From Erythrobacter sp. HL-111 (lineage in GTDB: Bacteria; Pseudomonadota; Alphaproteobacteria; Sphingomonadales; Sphingomonadaceae), in the NCBI RefSeq assembly GCF_900105095.1, contig NZ_LT629743.1, positions 558,001 to 622,000 on the forward strand: 64,000 bases of DNA. The letters run 5' to 3'. The position numbers were made by a program, and so were the translations under genes. This document shows, in pieces, positions 50,160 to 61,985 of this stretch (position 1 is its first letter; each line of letters starts with the position of its first letter). The notes under the pieces are model-generated. The model was not told the DNA's origin. It ran no database searches and saw nothing but the letters and a program-made list of their open reading frames with translations.

Positions 50160-51083
50160 TCAGGCGGCGGGCGTTGCAAGCACGTCGTAATGCCGCCCGC
50201 GCCCGTAGCGCCGTTGCTCGACGAAGCCCGCCGCGCCGAGCGCGCGCCCGGTCCGTGCCGCATCGGTCCAGCGATCGTCGTGTTCGTAGAAGATCCCGCA
50301 GATGCGCGGGGCGAAGGCGGGGCCGAGCAATTGCTCGATCACCACCGCCTCGTGCCCCTCGACGTCGATCTTGACGAAGATCGGGAGGTGCGCCGGAAGA
50401 TGCCCGACAAGGCCGCACGCGGTGACGAGTTCGACTTCGATCCGGCCCGCATCGCCCCCGCGCCGCGCGAGGTGTTCGCCCAGCGTCGCGAGCCCGCTGT
50501 GCGATCGGCCGAGCGTGATCCTCGCCGGCCCGGCGCGGTCCGACAGGCCGACATTGAGCGCCCGCGCGCGCCCTGCGAGCCGGGCGGCGGCAAGGTTCGC
50601 CTCGAGCCGGGCGAAGGTCGCCGGGACCGGGTCGAGCGCGAGGATCGCCTCGCATTGCGGGTTCCGCCCGGCGATGAGCGAGAACAGGCCCTGGTTCGCG
50701 CCCACGTCGAGAAAGGCGAAGGGCACGTCGATCGCCCCGATCAGGTCGGCCAGATAGCGGCCATAGGTGCCGTAATGGCAATAGGCATAGGTCTTGTCCG
50801 ACCAGTTCGGCCACATCGCGACCCCATAGACCGAGCGTGCGGGTTCGCCCGTCCCGCCGTGCAACGCGCCGCGGGTCGCGCGGTGGACGTGGCGCATGGT
50901 GCGCGCGCGCAGGACGCGCAGGTGCCGCCAGAGCAGGAAATCGCGCGCCATCGCGTCCGCGCGGTGGACCGGCCGGGCGAAGGCGCGCGCCGCCGCGCGG
51001 ATCGCGGGAAGCCCGTCCTCGCCCGCCGCGCCGCCAGGGTGCTGGCCGGGGCCGGGGTCGATGATCCGCACCGTCGCTTCCAT
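50160..51083 (-). CDS. FkbM family methyltransferase
   Basis: A 307-residue SAM-dependent methyltransferase. FAFLDVGANQGLFSLIAGRN (about residue 122 on) is the FkbM SAM-binding motif, followed by LALDPVPATFARLEANLAAA and FVKIDVEGHEAVVIEQLLGP. FkbM enzymes methylate hydroxyls of sugars or natural products. It is the last gene after trmJ on the minus strand, 25 bases away. The first about 90 residues are arginine-rich and not obviously part of the domain, so the start is uncertain. Confidence 0.82.
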   Translation of the reverse strand: MEATVRIIDPGPGQHPGGAAGEDGLPAIRAAARAFARPVHRADAMARDFLLWRHLRVLRARTMRHVHRATRGALHGGTGEPARSVYGVAMWPNWSDKTYAYCHYGTYGRYLADLIGAIDVPFAFLDVGANQGLFSLIAGRNPQCEAILALDPVPATFARLEANLAAARLAGRARALNVGLSDRAGPARITLGRSHSGLATLGEHLARRGGDAGRIEVELVTACGLVGHLPAHLPIFVKIDVEGHEAVVIEQLLGPAFAPRICGIFYEHDDRWTDAARTGRALGAAGFVEQRRYGRGRHYDVLATPAA

Positions 51084-51108
51084 GAATCGTCCCGTTCGCC
51101 AGCGGCCC

Positions 51109-51855
51109 TCAGGCCCTGGGTTCGCGCTCTAGCGTGCTGAGGATGCCGCGCAAGGTGCGAACTTCGAGGTGGTTCCAGCCCGGCTTGGTCAGCACGCTGC
51201 GGAGCGTGCGGCGGGTCGCCTCGGCGCGCGTCTCGGGCAGGAAATAGCCCTTGGGCTCGAGCATCCGTTCGAAATGCGCGATCAGTCCGTCGAGCTCGTC
51301 CTGCGGGGCGGGGGGGAGCGGGTCCTCGGCGGTGGGCTGGACAAGCGTTTCGCCCGCGCCGCCAAGCTCGCGTCCGATCCGCGACCATTCATAGGCGACG
51401 AGGATCACCGCCTGCGCGAGGTTCAGCGAGCCGAATTCCGGATTGATCGGGACGGTCAGGATGTGCCGGGCGAGCGCCACGTCCTCCGTTTCCAGACCCG
51501 AGCGTTCGGGGCCGAAGAGGACGGCGTGGCGGCCTTCCTCCCCGTGGATCAGCCGCGCCGCGCCGTCCGCGCCGACGACCGGCTTGGTCACGCCGCGCTT
51601 TCGCACCGTGGTGGCATAGACATGGGCGCAGTCGGCGACCGCCTCGGCGGTGGTGGCGAAGACCTTCGCTTCGTCGAGCACCCTGTCCGCCCCCGCCGCC
51701 GCGGGACCCGCGGACGGGTTGGGCCAGCCGTCGCGCGGCGCGACGAGGCGCAGTTCGGTGAGCCCGAAATTGAGCATCGCGCGCGCCGCCTTGCCGATGT
51801 TCTCGCCCAGCTGGGGGCGGACCAGGACCATCACCGGCCGGTTGAGTTCGTCCAT
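51109..51855 (-). CDS. trmJ: TrmJ-type tRNA/rRNA 2'-O-methyltransferase
   Basis: A 248-residue SPOUT methyltransferase. VMVLVRPQLGENIGKAARAM (motif 1), VLFGPERSGLETEDVALA (motif 2) and INPEFGSLNLAQAVILVAYE (motif 3) form the knotted SAM site. TrmJ methylates position 32 of tRNAs. The C-terminal extension LDGLIAHFERMLEPKGYFLP is typical of TrmJ. It follows nrdR by 7 bases in the run rpiB-glyA-nrdR-trmJ. Confidence 0.9.
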   Translation of the reverse strand: MDELNRPVMVLVRPQLGENIGKAARAMLNFGLTELRLVAPRDGWPNPSAGPAAAGADRVLDEAKVFATTAEAVADCAHVYATTVRKRGVTKPVVGADGAARLIHGEEGRHAVLFGPERSGLETEDVALARHILTVPINPEFGSLNLAQAVILVAYEWSRIGRELGGAGETLVQPTAEDPLPPAPQDELDGLIAHFERMLEPKGYFLPETRAEATRRTLRSVLTKPGWNHLEVRTLRGILSTLEREPRA

Positions 51856-51862
51856 CCCCGTC

Positions 51863-52354
51863 TCAGGCCCTCGGGCCGCGCGCCGCCACTGCCTCGGTCA
51901 CGGCGCTCGCGAATTCCTCGAAGTCGCGCGCCTCCGAGAAATCGCGATAGACGCTCGCGAAGCGGATATAGGCGACGCTGTCGATCTGTCGCAGGCCGTC
52001 CATCACCAGTTCGCCGATCCGCGAGGAGGGCACCTCGGCTTCGCCCGCGGTTTCGACCTGGCGCTGGATGCCGCTGACCAGCTGGTCGATCTGTTCCTGC
52101 CCGATCCCGCGCTTGCGGCAGGCGAGCGCGACCGAGCGTTCAAGCTTTGCCCGGTCGAACGGTTCGCGCCGCTGGGGCTGGCCGTCGCTGCCCGCCTTGA
52201 CGATCGTGACCTCGCGCAGCTGGACCCGCTCGAAGGTGGTGAAGCGCGCCCCGCACTTGGCGCACTGGCGGCGGCGGCGGATCGCGGTCCCGTCCTCGGC
52301 GGGCCGCGAATCCTTCACCTGCGTGTCTTCATGGGCGCAAAAGGGGCAGCGCAT
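51863..52354 (-). CDS. nrdR: transcriptional repressor NrdR
   Basis: A 163-residue regulator of ribonucleotide reductase genes. The N-terminal zinc ribbon uses MRCPFC and CAKCGARF, followed by an ATP-cone domain ([20 protein letters not shown]). It senses ATP and dATP to repress nrd genes. The placement right after glyA and before trmJ is a common alphaproteobacterial order. No nrd genes are in the window. Confidence 0.95.
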   Translation of the reverse strand: MRCPFCAHEDTQVKDSRPAEDGTAIRRRRQCAKCGARFTTFERVQLREVTIVKAGSDGQPQRREPFDRAKLERSVALACRKRGIGQEQIDQLVSGIQRQVETAGEAEVPSSRIGELVMDGLRQIDSVAYIRFASVYRDFSEARDFEEFASAVTEAVAARGPRA

Positions 52355-52391
52355 CGTGCGTGTCGTTCTTCGTAAGGTCGTCCCGCGGGCG

Positions 52392-53708
52392 TCACATGCC
52401 GGGATAGACCGGGAAGGCGCGGCACAGTTCGGAGACGCGCGCGCGCACGCTTTCCTCGATCCGGGCGTCGCCTTCGGGGCCGTTCTGCGACAGGCCCTCG
52501 ACGACCTCGGCGATCAGCTTGCCCACGGTGCGGAATTCGGCCGGGCCGAAGCCCCGCGTCGTGCCCGCGGGCGTGCCGAGCCGGATGCCCGACGTGACGA
52601 AGGGCGAGCGCGTGTCGAAAGGGATGCCGTTCTTGTTGCAGGTGAGCCAGGCCCGATCGAGGCCCTTTTCGGCGTCCTTGCCGGTGACGTCCTTCGCGGT
52701 GAGATCGACCAGCATCGAATGGTTGTCCGTCCCGCCGCTGACGATCCTCAGGCCGTTTTCCTCAAGGCTCGCGGCGAGCGCGCGGGCGTTCTCGACGATG
52801 CGGTGGGCATAGGCCCCGAATTCGGGCTGGAGCGCCTCGCGGAAGGCGACCGCCTTGGCTGCGATGACGTGCACCAGCGGGCCTCCCTGCAGCCCGGGGA
52901 ACACCGCCATGTTGAGCGGCTTGGTGAATTTCTCGTCGTTCCACAGGATGATGCCCGAACGCGGACCGCGCAGGGACTTGTGGGTGGTCGAGGTGACGAT
53001 GTCGCAATGCGGGAAGGGCGAGGGATGCGCGCCGCCCGCGACGAGGCCGGAGATGTGGCTCATGTCGCACAGCAGGATCGCGCCCACTTCGTCGGCGATG
53101 GCGCGGAAGGCGGCGAAGTCCCACAGCCGCGAATAGGCCGTGCCGCCGCAGATGATGAGTTTCGGGCGATGTTCGCGCGCGATCCGCGCGACCTCTTCCA
53201 TGTCGATCCGCTCACTGCCCTGCTCGACACCGTAGCTCACCGGATTGAACCACTTGCCGCTCATGTTGACGGGCGAGCCGTGGGTGAGGTGCCCGCCCGA
53301 ATTGAGGTCGAGCCCCATGAAGGTGTCGCCCGGCTCCAGCAGGGCGAGGAACACGGCCTGGTTCATCTGCGAACCCGAATTGGGCTGCACATTCGCGAAA
53401 TTGCATCCGAACAGGGACTTGGCGCGCTCTATTGCCAGGCTTTCCACGACGTCGGCATAGTCGCAGCCGCCATAATAGCGCTTGCCCGGATAGCCTTCGG
53501 CATATTTGTTGGTGAAGACGCTGCCCGTCGCCTCGAGCACCGCGCGGCTCGCGATGTTCTCGCTCGCGATGAGTTCGATCTTGTCGCGCTGGCGGCCGAG
53601 TTCGCTGGCGATCGCCGCGGCGATTTCCGGGTCGGCTGTGGCGAGATCATCGTTCCAGAAGGCGTCCATGTCGGGCCGGTCGATGATCTGGGCGGGAGCG
53701 GTGCTCAT
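52392..53708 (-). CDS. glyA: serine hydroxymethyltransferase
   Basis: A 438-residue PLP enzyme converting serine and tetrahydrofolate to glycine and methylene-tetrahydrofolate. [20 protein letters not shown] opens the fold, and the PLP lysine is in [17 protein letters not shown]. The start is ATG 53708. It is 22 bases downstream of rpiB and 37 bases upstream of nrdR, in one operon-like run. Confidence 0.97.
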   Translation of the reverse strand: MSTAPAQIIDRPDMDAFWNDDLATADPEIAAAIASELGRQRDKIELIASENIASRAVLEATGSVFTNKYAEGYPGKRYYGGCDYADVVESLAIERAKSLFGCNFANVQPNSGSQMNQAVFLALLEPGDTFMGLDLNSGGHLTHGSPVNMSGKWFNPVSYGVEQGSERIDMEEVARIAREHRPKLIICGGTAYSRLWDFAAFRAIADEVGAILLCDMSHISGLVAGGAHPSPFPHCDIVTSTTHKSLRGPRSGIILWNDEKFTKPLNMAVFPGLQGGPLVHVIAAKAVAFREALQPEFGAYAHRIVENARALAASLEENGLRIVSGGTDNHSMLVDLTAKDVTGKDAEKGLDRAWLTCNKNGIPFDTRSPFVTSGIRLGTPAGTTRGFGPAEFRTVGKLIAEVVEGLSQNGPEGDARIEESVRARVSELCRAFPVYPGM

Positions 53709-53730
53709 GTCGGGGGCGTCCTCGGGGTGG

Positions 53731-54210
53731 CTATTGGTGGGTTTCGATGCGGTCCTGCGCGAAGGGCGGGATGCCGAGCTTCGCGACGCGGCGGCGGTGG
53801 CGGCCTTCGGGATCGTCGGCGTCGGCGAATTCGGTCGCGAGGAAGGTCGCAACGCAGCTCTTCGCCATCTCGATCCCGATCAGCCGCGCGCCCAGCGCGA
53901 TCACGTTCGCATCATTGTGCTCGCGCGACAGCGCCGCCGAGAGCGGCTCCGATACGAGCGCGCAGCGCACCTGCGGGTGGCGGTTCACGCTGATCGAGAT
54001 GCCGATGCCGCTGCCGCACAGGGCAATGCCGAACTCGGCCGTGCCCTCGGCGACGACTTCGGCCAGGCGATAGCCGTAATCGGGATAATCGACGCTCTCG
54101 CCCCTGTCGGGGCCGAGGTCGGCGACTTCGTGGCCTTCGTCGATCAACCATTCGGCAAGCTCTGCCTTGAGGTCGGTCGCGGCGTGGTCGGAAGCGATGG
54201 CGATCTGCAT
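53731..54210 (-). CDS. rpiB: ribose-5-phosphate isomerase B
   Basis: A 159-residue RpiB/LacAB-type isomerase. [20 protein letters not shown] holds the ASDHAA substrate loop, and [20 protein letters not shown] has the catalytic cysteine of CGSGIG. The start ATG 54210 begins the conserved region exactly. It interconverts ribose-5-phosphate and ribulose-5-phosphate. It heads the run leading to glyA. Confidence 0.93.
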   Translation of the reverse strand: MQIAIASDHAATDLKAELAEWLIDEGHEVADLGPDRGESVDYPDYGYRLAEVVAEGTAEFGIALCGSGIGISISVNRHPQVRCALVSEPLSAALSREHNDANVIALGARLIGIEMAKSCVATFLATEFADADDPEGRHRRRVAKLGIPPFAQDRIETHQ

Positions 54211-54375
54211 CGCGCCTACATAGGGGGGAAAGCGGCAACACTCCACCCCGCGCGCGTCTTTTCGGGGGACCGTGGCGCGGGGCTTGCGCGGCGGGGCGGA
54301 ACATGCACTTTACCGCCCGCCTGCCGATCGCATCGCGAAGGCGGGCCGTTCCTTCCGCGACGCGTGCGAGGTCCC

Positions 54376-55059
54376 GTGCGAAAACCCTTCCTGTCCCTCC
54401 TGCCCGGCCTTCTCGCGCTGCTCGCGCTTGCACCCGCGCCGCTCCTTGCCGAGCCGGGGCGCGAGCCCGAGCGGGCGACGCGTGCGGGCGCGCTCGATCC
54501 CGGGCACGGCGTGGTGATCCTGTCGGTGCGCAGCGAACTCTTCCTGCTGGACGAGCTCGATGTCTGGTTCGTGCGCGAGGACGGGAGCGTGGAGGATCCG
54601 GCGGACGTGATCCGCTTCACCCGCCGCCAGCCCGCGCTCGCCTTCGGCAACAGGACGACCGGCTACAAGCTGCGCGCCTACCAGGTGCCGGCCGGGCGCT
54701 GGCGGCTCGCCGGGCACGGGGTCAGGTGCGAGAAGGTGCCCGCGCCGGAGGAGCGCTGCTTCGTCGACGTCAGGGTGCTCGGCATCGGGGAGACGGTCAG
54801 CTTTCCCAGCCGCGGCCATGGCGAGGACGCGCCGGTGTTCGAGGTGAGGGCAGGCGCGCTGACCGATGCGGGCGACTGGAGCCTGACAGCGCGCAACACG
54901 ATCGAATGGTCCGAGATCCCGGCGCAGGAACGCCGCGCGTTCGACCGCCGCTTCGCCGCCCTGCCGCGCGCGCCGGCGCCCGAGGTCGCGCAGGCCCATC
55001 GCCTGCGCTACGGCCTCGTCCCGCGCAGTTATCGAGACGACAGGAACCGGCGCTATTGA
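54376..55059 (+). CDS. hypothetical secreted protein
   Basis: A 227-residue protein from GTG 54376. MRKPFLSLLPGLLALLALAP then PLLAEPG is a signal peptide with a likely cut after LLA. The mature part is rich in charged residues and has conserved-looking NRTTGYKLRAYQVPAGRWRL and two cysteines (VRCEK, RCFVDV). I do not recognise the family. It is divergent from rpiB and starts 16 bases before the methyltransferase gene after its stop. GTG 54364 is another possible start. Confidence 0.65.
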   Translation: MRKPFLSLLPGLLALLALAPAPLLAEPGREPERATRAGALDPGHGVVILSVRSELFLLDELDVWFVREDGSVEDPADVIRFTRRQPALAFGNRTTGYKLRAYQVPAGRWRLAGHGVRCEKVPAPEERCFVDVRVLGIGETVSFPSRGHGEDAPVFEVRAGALTDAGDWSLTARNTIEWSEIPAQERRAFDRRFAALPRAPAPEVAQAHRLRYGLVPRSYRDDRNRRY

Positions 55060-55075
55060 AAAGGACACCGCAGCG

Positions 55076-55519
55076 ATGGAGCTTCGCATCCCCCCGGTCG
55101 TGCAGGTCGCTCTCGCCATCGCGCTGATGGCGGGGATCGGGCAGGTCGCGCCTGCGCCTGCTCTGCACCTGCCATGGCTCGCCGCGCTTCTGGCAGGGGC
55201 CGGCGTCTCCTTCGTGGTCGTGCCGGCGACGGGCTTCGCGCGCGCGGGCACGACGGTCGATCCGACCCGTCCCGAACGGGCGGGAAGGCTGGTGACCGGC
55301 GGCGCCTACCGCGTCACGCGCAACCCCATGTATCTCGGCCTGGCGCTGATGCTGGGCGCGGTGGCGGCGTGGGATTTCGCCTGGGGCCACATCGCGGTGA
55401 TCGCGGCGTTCGTGTGGTGGATGACGCGCTTTCAGATCATGCCGGAAGAGCGCGCGCTTCAATCGCGGTTCGGCGCGGAATACCGGGCATATCGGGCAGG
55501 CGTGCGCCGCTGGCTCTGA
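55076..55519 (+). CDS. ICMT/PEMT-like membrane methyltransferase family protein
   Basis: A 147-residue membrane protein with three or four helices. VTGGAYRVTRNPMYLGLALM is the SAM-contact signature (RNPMYLG) of the isoprenylcysteine/phospholipid methyltransferase group, and MPEERALQSRFGAEYRAYRA closes the domain as in the family (EExxLxxxFGxxYxxY). The substrate is unknown. GACACCGCAGCG precedes the ATG, with no strong ribosome site. Confidence 0.85.
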   Translation: MELRIPPVVQVALAIALMAGIGQVAPAPALHLPWLAALLAGAGVSFVVVPATGFARAGTTVDPTRPERAGRLVTGGAYRVTRNPMYLGLALMLGAVAAWDFAWGHIAVIAAFVWWMTRFQIMPEERALQSRFGAEYRAYRAGVRRWL

Positions 55520-55525
55520 ACCGGC

Positions 55526-56137
55526 TCAATTCGCCTCCGGCTCGGCCGCCTGCGCTTCGAGATATTCCGTCAGGTCCGCCTCGAGGTTGCGTTGCAGCTG
55601 CGGCAGCATCGCCATGACGTCGTTCATGTAGAGCTGGTTCGCGGCGGCGAAATTGGGTTCGGCGGTGACCGCGGGGCTCAGCTGGAAGAACCGCTGGCCA
55701 GCGGGCGTGCGGACGAATTCGCGAATCGCGACGAGATCCTCATGGGAGAAGATGCTGGCATAGGCGAGCGCCCATCCTTCCATCAGCTCGGGCAGGCGGG
55801 CGCGCAGCGCGCCCATCGCGTCCTCGCGGAATTCGGCGAGGTTCGCCTCGACGATCGCCTCGATCGCAGGGTCCTCGCCGATCATGCCCGACTGCTTCTG
55901 CGCTTCGCGCATCTGGACCATCATCTGGTCCATCGTCGCGGCGAAGACGGTTTCGCGGGTTTCCTCCGGCATCCCGATAGCGATGATCTCGCGCGCGACT
56001 TCGAGCGCGCGGATGTCGCTCACCGCCGCCTGGGCGGCGGTTTCCTCGGCCGCGAGCCCGGCGGGGGCGAACGCGGCAGAAGCGAACGCGAAAGGGGCGG
56101 CCAGCGCGAGCGCGCCGGAGCGAAGCGGGCGGGTCAT
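55526..56137 (-). CDS. DUF2059 domain protein, exported
   Basis: A 203-residue protein. MTRPLRSGALALAAPFAFAS through PAGLAAEE is a signal peptide. The mature region is helical; YASIFSHEDLVAIREFVRTP and AGQRFFQLSPAVTAE match DUF2059, a periplasmic family of unknown function. It starts 12 bases after the rpoD stop on the same strand and may be read through from it. Confidence 0.78.
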   Translation of the reverse strand: MTRPLRSGALALAAPFAFASAAFAPAGLAAEETAAQAAVSDIRALEVAREIIAIGMPEETRETVFAATMDQMMVQMREAQKQSGMIGEDPAIEAIVEANLAEFREDAMGALRARLPELMEGWALAYASIFSHEDLVAIREFVRTPAGQRFFQLSPAVTAEPNFAAANQLYMNDVMAMLPQLQRNLEADLTEYLEAQAAEPEAN

Positions 56138-56149
56138 CGGCGCGATGCC

Positions 56150-58189
<2,040 letters not shown>

Positions 58190-58198
58190 GCGGTCCTG

Positions 58199-60115
58199 TC
58201 AATCCATCTCGCCCGCCGCGGAAGGGTCCTCCGCCAGGGCCGTTTCGTCCGATCCGCCCGCTGCTGCGGCCGGACCCCTGCCTTGCGCCGCCGGGGCGGC
58301 TTTCCTGCGGCCGAAGGCCTTCAGGCGTTCATCGACTGTCGTGAGCTGTTCGCGCAGGCGCACCTGTTCGGCAAACGACCCTTCCGGGTCGCTCTCGAAA
58401 CGGGCGATCGTGGCCGCCAGAGCAGCCTCCAGCGCCGGTCGTTCGACCAGCAACGCGACAGCTTCGGCCAGTTCCTCGCGCGCTTCGTCCGGTGTGGTCC
58501 CTTCTCTGAGGAAGGCGTAGCGATTATCGACCGGCGGGGCGGGAATGCCTTGCGAGGCAGATATGGCGCTTTGGCCCCGCGAATCAAGCGTCTCGGAAAG
58601 CTCGATGAGCGATTCGATCGCCGGTGCGGCTTTCGGGTCATGCCGGGCGAGCCGCGAGAGCGCCTCGACATGGCGCGCGATCTCCGTCGGGTGGCGAACG
58701 AAGCCGGCCATGACCGCCGCCAGGAACGAATGGCGCGCGCCGCCATTGACGAGCCCGCGCAGCGCCTCGCGCGCGCCGGGCGAAAGCGGGGCGGGGGCAG
58801 CGGCAGGAAACCGGCCGCTCCCCCCCGTCCGGGCGGTCCGCGGGGGGCGGGGCGGAAAGGCGAAGGCCGAGAACCGGTCGAGCAGTTCGCGCCGGTAGAG
58901 CGCGCGGATGTCGGGATCGGCAATGGCCTCGACATGGGTCATCAGCCGTGCCTTGAGGCCCGCCTTTGCCTCCGGGCTGGCGAGCGGCTGTGCCGCCCTT
59001 TCGTGCTCCCATAGCGTGTCGAGCAGGCTGGCGGGCTCGGCCAGCAGCGCCTCCATCGCCTGCGGTCCGCGCTGGCGCACGAGATCGTCGGGGTCGAGCC
59101 CGGCGGGCAGGTGCACGATGCCGAGCGTGCGGGCGGGCTTCAGCAATGGCAGCGCGCGCGAAATCGCCCGCATCGCCGCCTTCTGCCCCGCCGCATCGCC
59201 GTCGAAGCACAGGATCGGCCGCTCCACCATCCGCCAGAGCATTTCGAGCTGCGTCTCGGTCAACGCGGTGCCCAAGGGCGCGACGGCGTCGGGAAAGCCG
59301 GCCTGCGCCAGCGCGACCACGTCCATGTAACCTTCGACCACGATCACCCGGCCTGACTGGCGCGCGGCGGGCGCGGCGCGATCGAGGTTGTAGAGCGTGC
59401 GCCCCTTGTCGAACAGCGGCGTGTCGGGGCTGTTGAGATACTTGGCGATGCCCTCGCGCTGCCCGAGGATGCGCCCGCCGAAGGCGATCACGCGCCCGCG
59501 TGCGTCCCGGATCGGCAGCATGACCCGGCCCCGGAAGCGGTCGTAGACGGCGCCGTCATCGGTGCGGATCCGCATCCCGCTGTCGACCAGCATGTCCTCA
59601 TCGAACCGGGACAATACGCGGGCGAGCGCCTGCCGGTCGTCGGGCGCGTAGCCGAAACCGAATTCGCGCAAGGTGGCGGAAGTGAAGCCCCGCGCCTTCA
59701 GATAATCGAGCGCCGCGCGCCCCTCCTCGCTCGCCAAGCGTTCGACGAACCAGTCCTGCGCCGCGCTCGTCACGTCGATCAGCGTGGCGCGCTTTTCCGC
59801 CTTCTTCGCCGCCACCGGATCGGGCGCGGGCACTTCCATCCCGGCCTCCGCGGCGAGTTCCCTGATCGCGTCCATGAAGGAGAGCCCGCGCTGCTCGATC
59901 ATCCAGCTGATGACGTCGCCATGCGCCTCGCAGCCGAAACAGTGGTAGAAGCCCTTGTCGTCGTTGACGTAGAAGCTCGGCGTGTTCTCGCTGTGGAAGG
60001 GGCAGCACGCCTTCCATTCGCGGCCCGCCTTGGTGAGCTTGGTGGTGCGCCCGATCACCCCCGACAGGCTGATCCGCGCCCTTAGCTCGTCCTTCCATTG
60101 CGGGGTGATGGTCAT
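58199..60115 (-). CDS. dnaG: DNA primase DnaG
   Basis: A 638-residue primase. The CHC2 zinc site is CCPFHSENTPSFYVNDDKGF then CFGC near residues 37-64. The TOPRIM domain holds VIVVEGYMDVVALAQAGF and LCFDGDAAGQKAA. The C-terminal helicase-binding region is less conserved. It makes RNA primers at the fork. It lies between yqeY and rpoD. Confidence 0.97.
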   Translation of the reverse strand: MTITPQWKDELRARISLSGVIGRTTKLTKAGREWKACCPFHSENTPSFYVNDDKGFYHCFGCEAHGDVISWMIEQRGLSFMDAIRELAAEAGMEVPAPDPVAAKKAEKRATLIDVTSAAQDWFVERLASEEGRAALDYLKARGFTSATLREFGFGYAPDDRQALARVLSRFDEDMLVDSGMRIRTDDGAVYDRFRGRVMLPIRDARGRVIAFGGRILGQREGIAKYLNSPDTPLFDKGRTLYNLDRAAPAARQSGRVIVVEGYMDVVALAQAGFPDAVAPLGTALTETQLEMLWRMVERPILCFDGDAAGQKAAMRAISRALPLLKPARTLGIVHLPAGLDPDDLVRQRGPQAMEALLAEPASLLDTLWEHERAAQPLASPEAKAGLKARLMTHVEAIADPDIRALYRRELLDRFSAFAFPPRPPRTARTGGSGRFPAAAPAPLSPGAREALRGLVNGGARHSFLAAVMAGFVRHPTEIARHVEALSRLARHDPKAAPAIESLIELSETLDSRGQSAISASQGIPAPPVDNRYAFLREGTTPDEAREELAEAVALLVERPALEAALAATIARFESDPEGSFAEQVRLREQLTTVDERLKAFGRRKAAPAAQGRGPAAAAGGSDETALAEDPSAAGEMD

Positions 60116-60182
60116 GGCGAGAGAGTGCGCGCGGTCGCTGACGCGATCAAGCGCGCCTGTGCATGACCTTGTGCCAAACCGC

Positions 60183-60635
60183 TCAGCTCAGCGACTGCTT
60201 GACCAGCGCGCTCGCCATCCTGCCGTCGAGCACCGCGCCGTGGCGTTTCTTCAATTCGCCCATGACCGCGCCCATGTCCTTCATGCCCGACGCGCCGGTT
60301 TCGGCCTTGATCGCCTCGATCGCGGCGATGACCTCTTCCTCGCTCATCATGGCGGGGAGGAATTCCTCGATCACGGCGAGTTCCGACCGCTCCTTCTCCG
60401 CCAGTTCCGCGCGACCGCCGGTTTCGTAAAGCTCGATCGATTCGCGGCGCTGCTTCGCCATCTTCTGGAGCACGCCGGTAACGAGCTCGTCGTCGTCGAT
60501 CTGCTTGTCCGAGGTCCGCAGTTCGATGTCGCGATCCTTGATCTTCGCGGCGATCTGGCGGAGCGTCGCGGTGCGTTCCTTGTCGCCGGCCTTCATCGCC
60601 TGAACCGTCGCGGCCTTGATATCGTCCCTGATCAT
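60183..60635 (-). CDS. YqeY / GatB-YqeY domain protein
   Basis: A 150-residue helical protein: MIRDDIKAATVQAMKAGDKE, then LRQIAAKIKDRDIELR and the late AVMGELKKRHGAVLDGRMAS match YqeY, related to the tRNA-binding tail domain of GatB. Its role is unclear but it commonly precedes dnaG and rpoD, as here, where it is 67 bases upstream of dnaG. It is divergent from carA. Confidence 0.93.
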   Translation of the reverse strand: MIRDDIKAATVQAMKAGDKERTATLRQIAAKIKDRDIELRTSDKQIDDDELVTGVLQKMAKQRRESIELYETGGRAELAEKERSELAVIEEFLPAMMSEEEVIAAIEAIKAETGASGMKDMGAVMGELKKRHGAVLDGRMASALVKQSLS

Positions 60636-60790
60636 CGCCTGCCTGTGCCCGTTATCTGTGGATGAGATGAATGTGGCGCGCGCCCTATCGCATTGGAAGC
60701 GCCGCGCCTAGCTTGACGGCATGGGCAAGCGGCCCTAGCGGGTGGGACTTAGCACGCATTGCCGGTCCACCCTTTCCAACGGAGCGCCCC

Positions 60791-61981
60791 ATGGCCCTTT
60801 CCGCCTCTTCGCCTGTGCAACCAAAGGGCGCGACGGGATGTCTCGTCCTGGCCGACGGGACCGTGATCTGGGGCCGGGGGTTCGGGGCCGAGGGCGCCGC
60901 CGTGGGCGAGCTCTGCTTCAACACCGCGATGACGGGCTACCAGGAGGTGATGACCGATCCCTCCTACGCGGCCCAGATCGTCACCTTCACCTTTCCCCAC
61001 ATCGGCAATGTCGGCGCCAATGCCGAGGACATCGAGAGCGCGTATCGCAACGGGGTGGAGAGTGCGGTCGGCTGCGTCGTGCGCGAGGACGTGACCGAGC
61101 CGAGCAATTTCCGCAGCCTCGAACGCTTTACCGAATGGATGGTGGCGGCGGGCAAGATCGGGCTTGCAGGCGTCGACACGCGCGCGCTCACGCGCCGCAT
61201 CCGCATGAACGGCGCGCCCGATGCGGTAATCGCCCATGCGCCCGACGGGCGGTTCGACCTGCCCGCGCTGATCGAACGCGCGCGCGAATGGCCCGGGCTA
61301 GAGGGCATGGATCTCGCCAGCCGCGTCAGCCGCGAGAAGAGCGAGGAATGGAAGGGCGGGCACTGGACGCTCGGCACCGGCTATGGCGAGGCCGCGGCGG
61401 ACCGGCCCCACGTGGTCGCGATCGACTACGGGTCGAAGGACAACATCTTCCGCAACCTGGTGCGCGCGGGGGCAAAGGTCACGGTGGTCCCGGCGCGGGC
61501 CACGTTCGAGGAGATCATGGCGCTCTCCCCCGATGGCGTGTTCCTGTCGAACGGCCCGGGCGACCCGGCGGCGACGGGCGAATACGCGGTGCCGGTGATC
61601 CGGCAATTGCTCGACGCGGACGTGCCGATCTTCGGGATCTGCCTCGGCCACCAACTGCTCGCGCTGGCGGCGGGCGCGCGGACGGTGAAGATGCACCAGG
61701 GCCACCGCGGCGCGAACCACCCGGTGCAGCGCGTCGGGGAAGGGTGGGGCGAGACTTCGGGCCTGGTCGAGATCACCAGCATGAACCACGGCTTCGCGGT
61801 CGACGCGGCGACGCTCCCGCCAGAGGTCGAGCAGACCCATGTGAGCCTGTTCGACGGGACGAATTGCGGGATTGAGATAAGGGGCAAGCGGGCGTTCGGG
61901 GTGCAGTATCACCCCGAGGCGTCGCCGGGGCCGCAGGACAGTTTCTACCTGTTCGAGAAGTTCGTCGGGGGGCTGGGGTGA
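60791..61981 (+). CDS. carA: carbamoyl-phosphate synthase small subunit
   Basis: A 396-residue glutaminase subunit supplying ammonia to CarB for arginine and pyrimidine synthesis. ATG 60791 follows GGAG. GYQEVMTDPSYAAQIVTFTF is in the N-terminal domain. The triad of the class I amidotransferase is C in FGICLGHQLL and H and E in YHPEASPG. Unlike the usual layout, carB does not follow directly but starts at 63960, after four extra genes. Confidence 0.97.
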   Translation: MALSASSPVQPKGATGCLVLADGTVIWGRGFGAEGAAVGELCFNTAMTGYQEVMTDPSYAAQIVTFTFPHIGNVGANAEDIESAYRNGVESAVGCVVREDVTEPSNFRSLERFTEWMVAAGKIGLAGVDTRALTRRIRMNGAPDAVIAHAPDGRFDLPALIERAREWPGLEGMDLASRVSREKSEEWKGGHWTLGTGYGEAAADRPHVVAIDYGSKDNIFRNLVRAGAKVTVVPARATFEEIMALSPDGVFLSNGPGDPAATGEYAVPVIRQLLDADVPIFGICLGHQLLALAAGARTVKMHQGHRGANHPVQRVGEGWGETSGLVEITSMNHGFAVDAATLPPEVEQTHVSLFDGTNCGIEIRGKRAFGVQYHPEASPGPQDSFYLFEKFVGGLG

Positions 61982-61985
61982 GCCT

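Noticed and set aside
53731..54210. LacA/LacB sugar isomerase instead of RpiB
   Set aside because: The ASDHAA and CGSGIG motifs and the position before glyA fit RpiB; no lactose or galactose genes are near.
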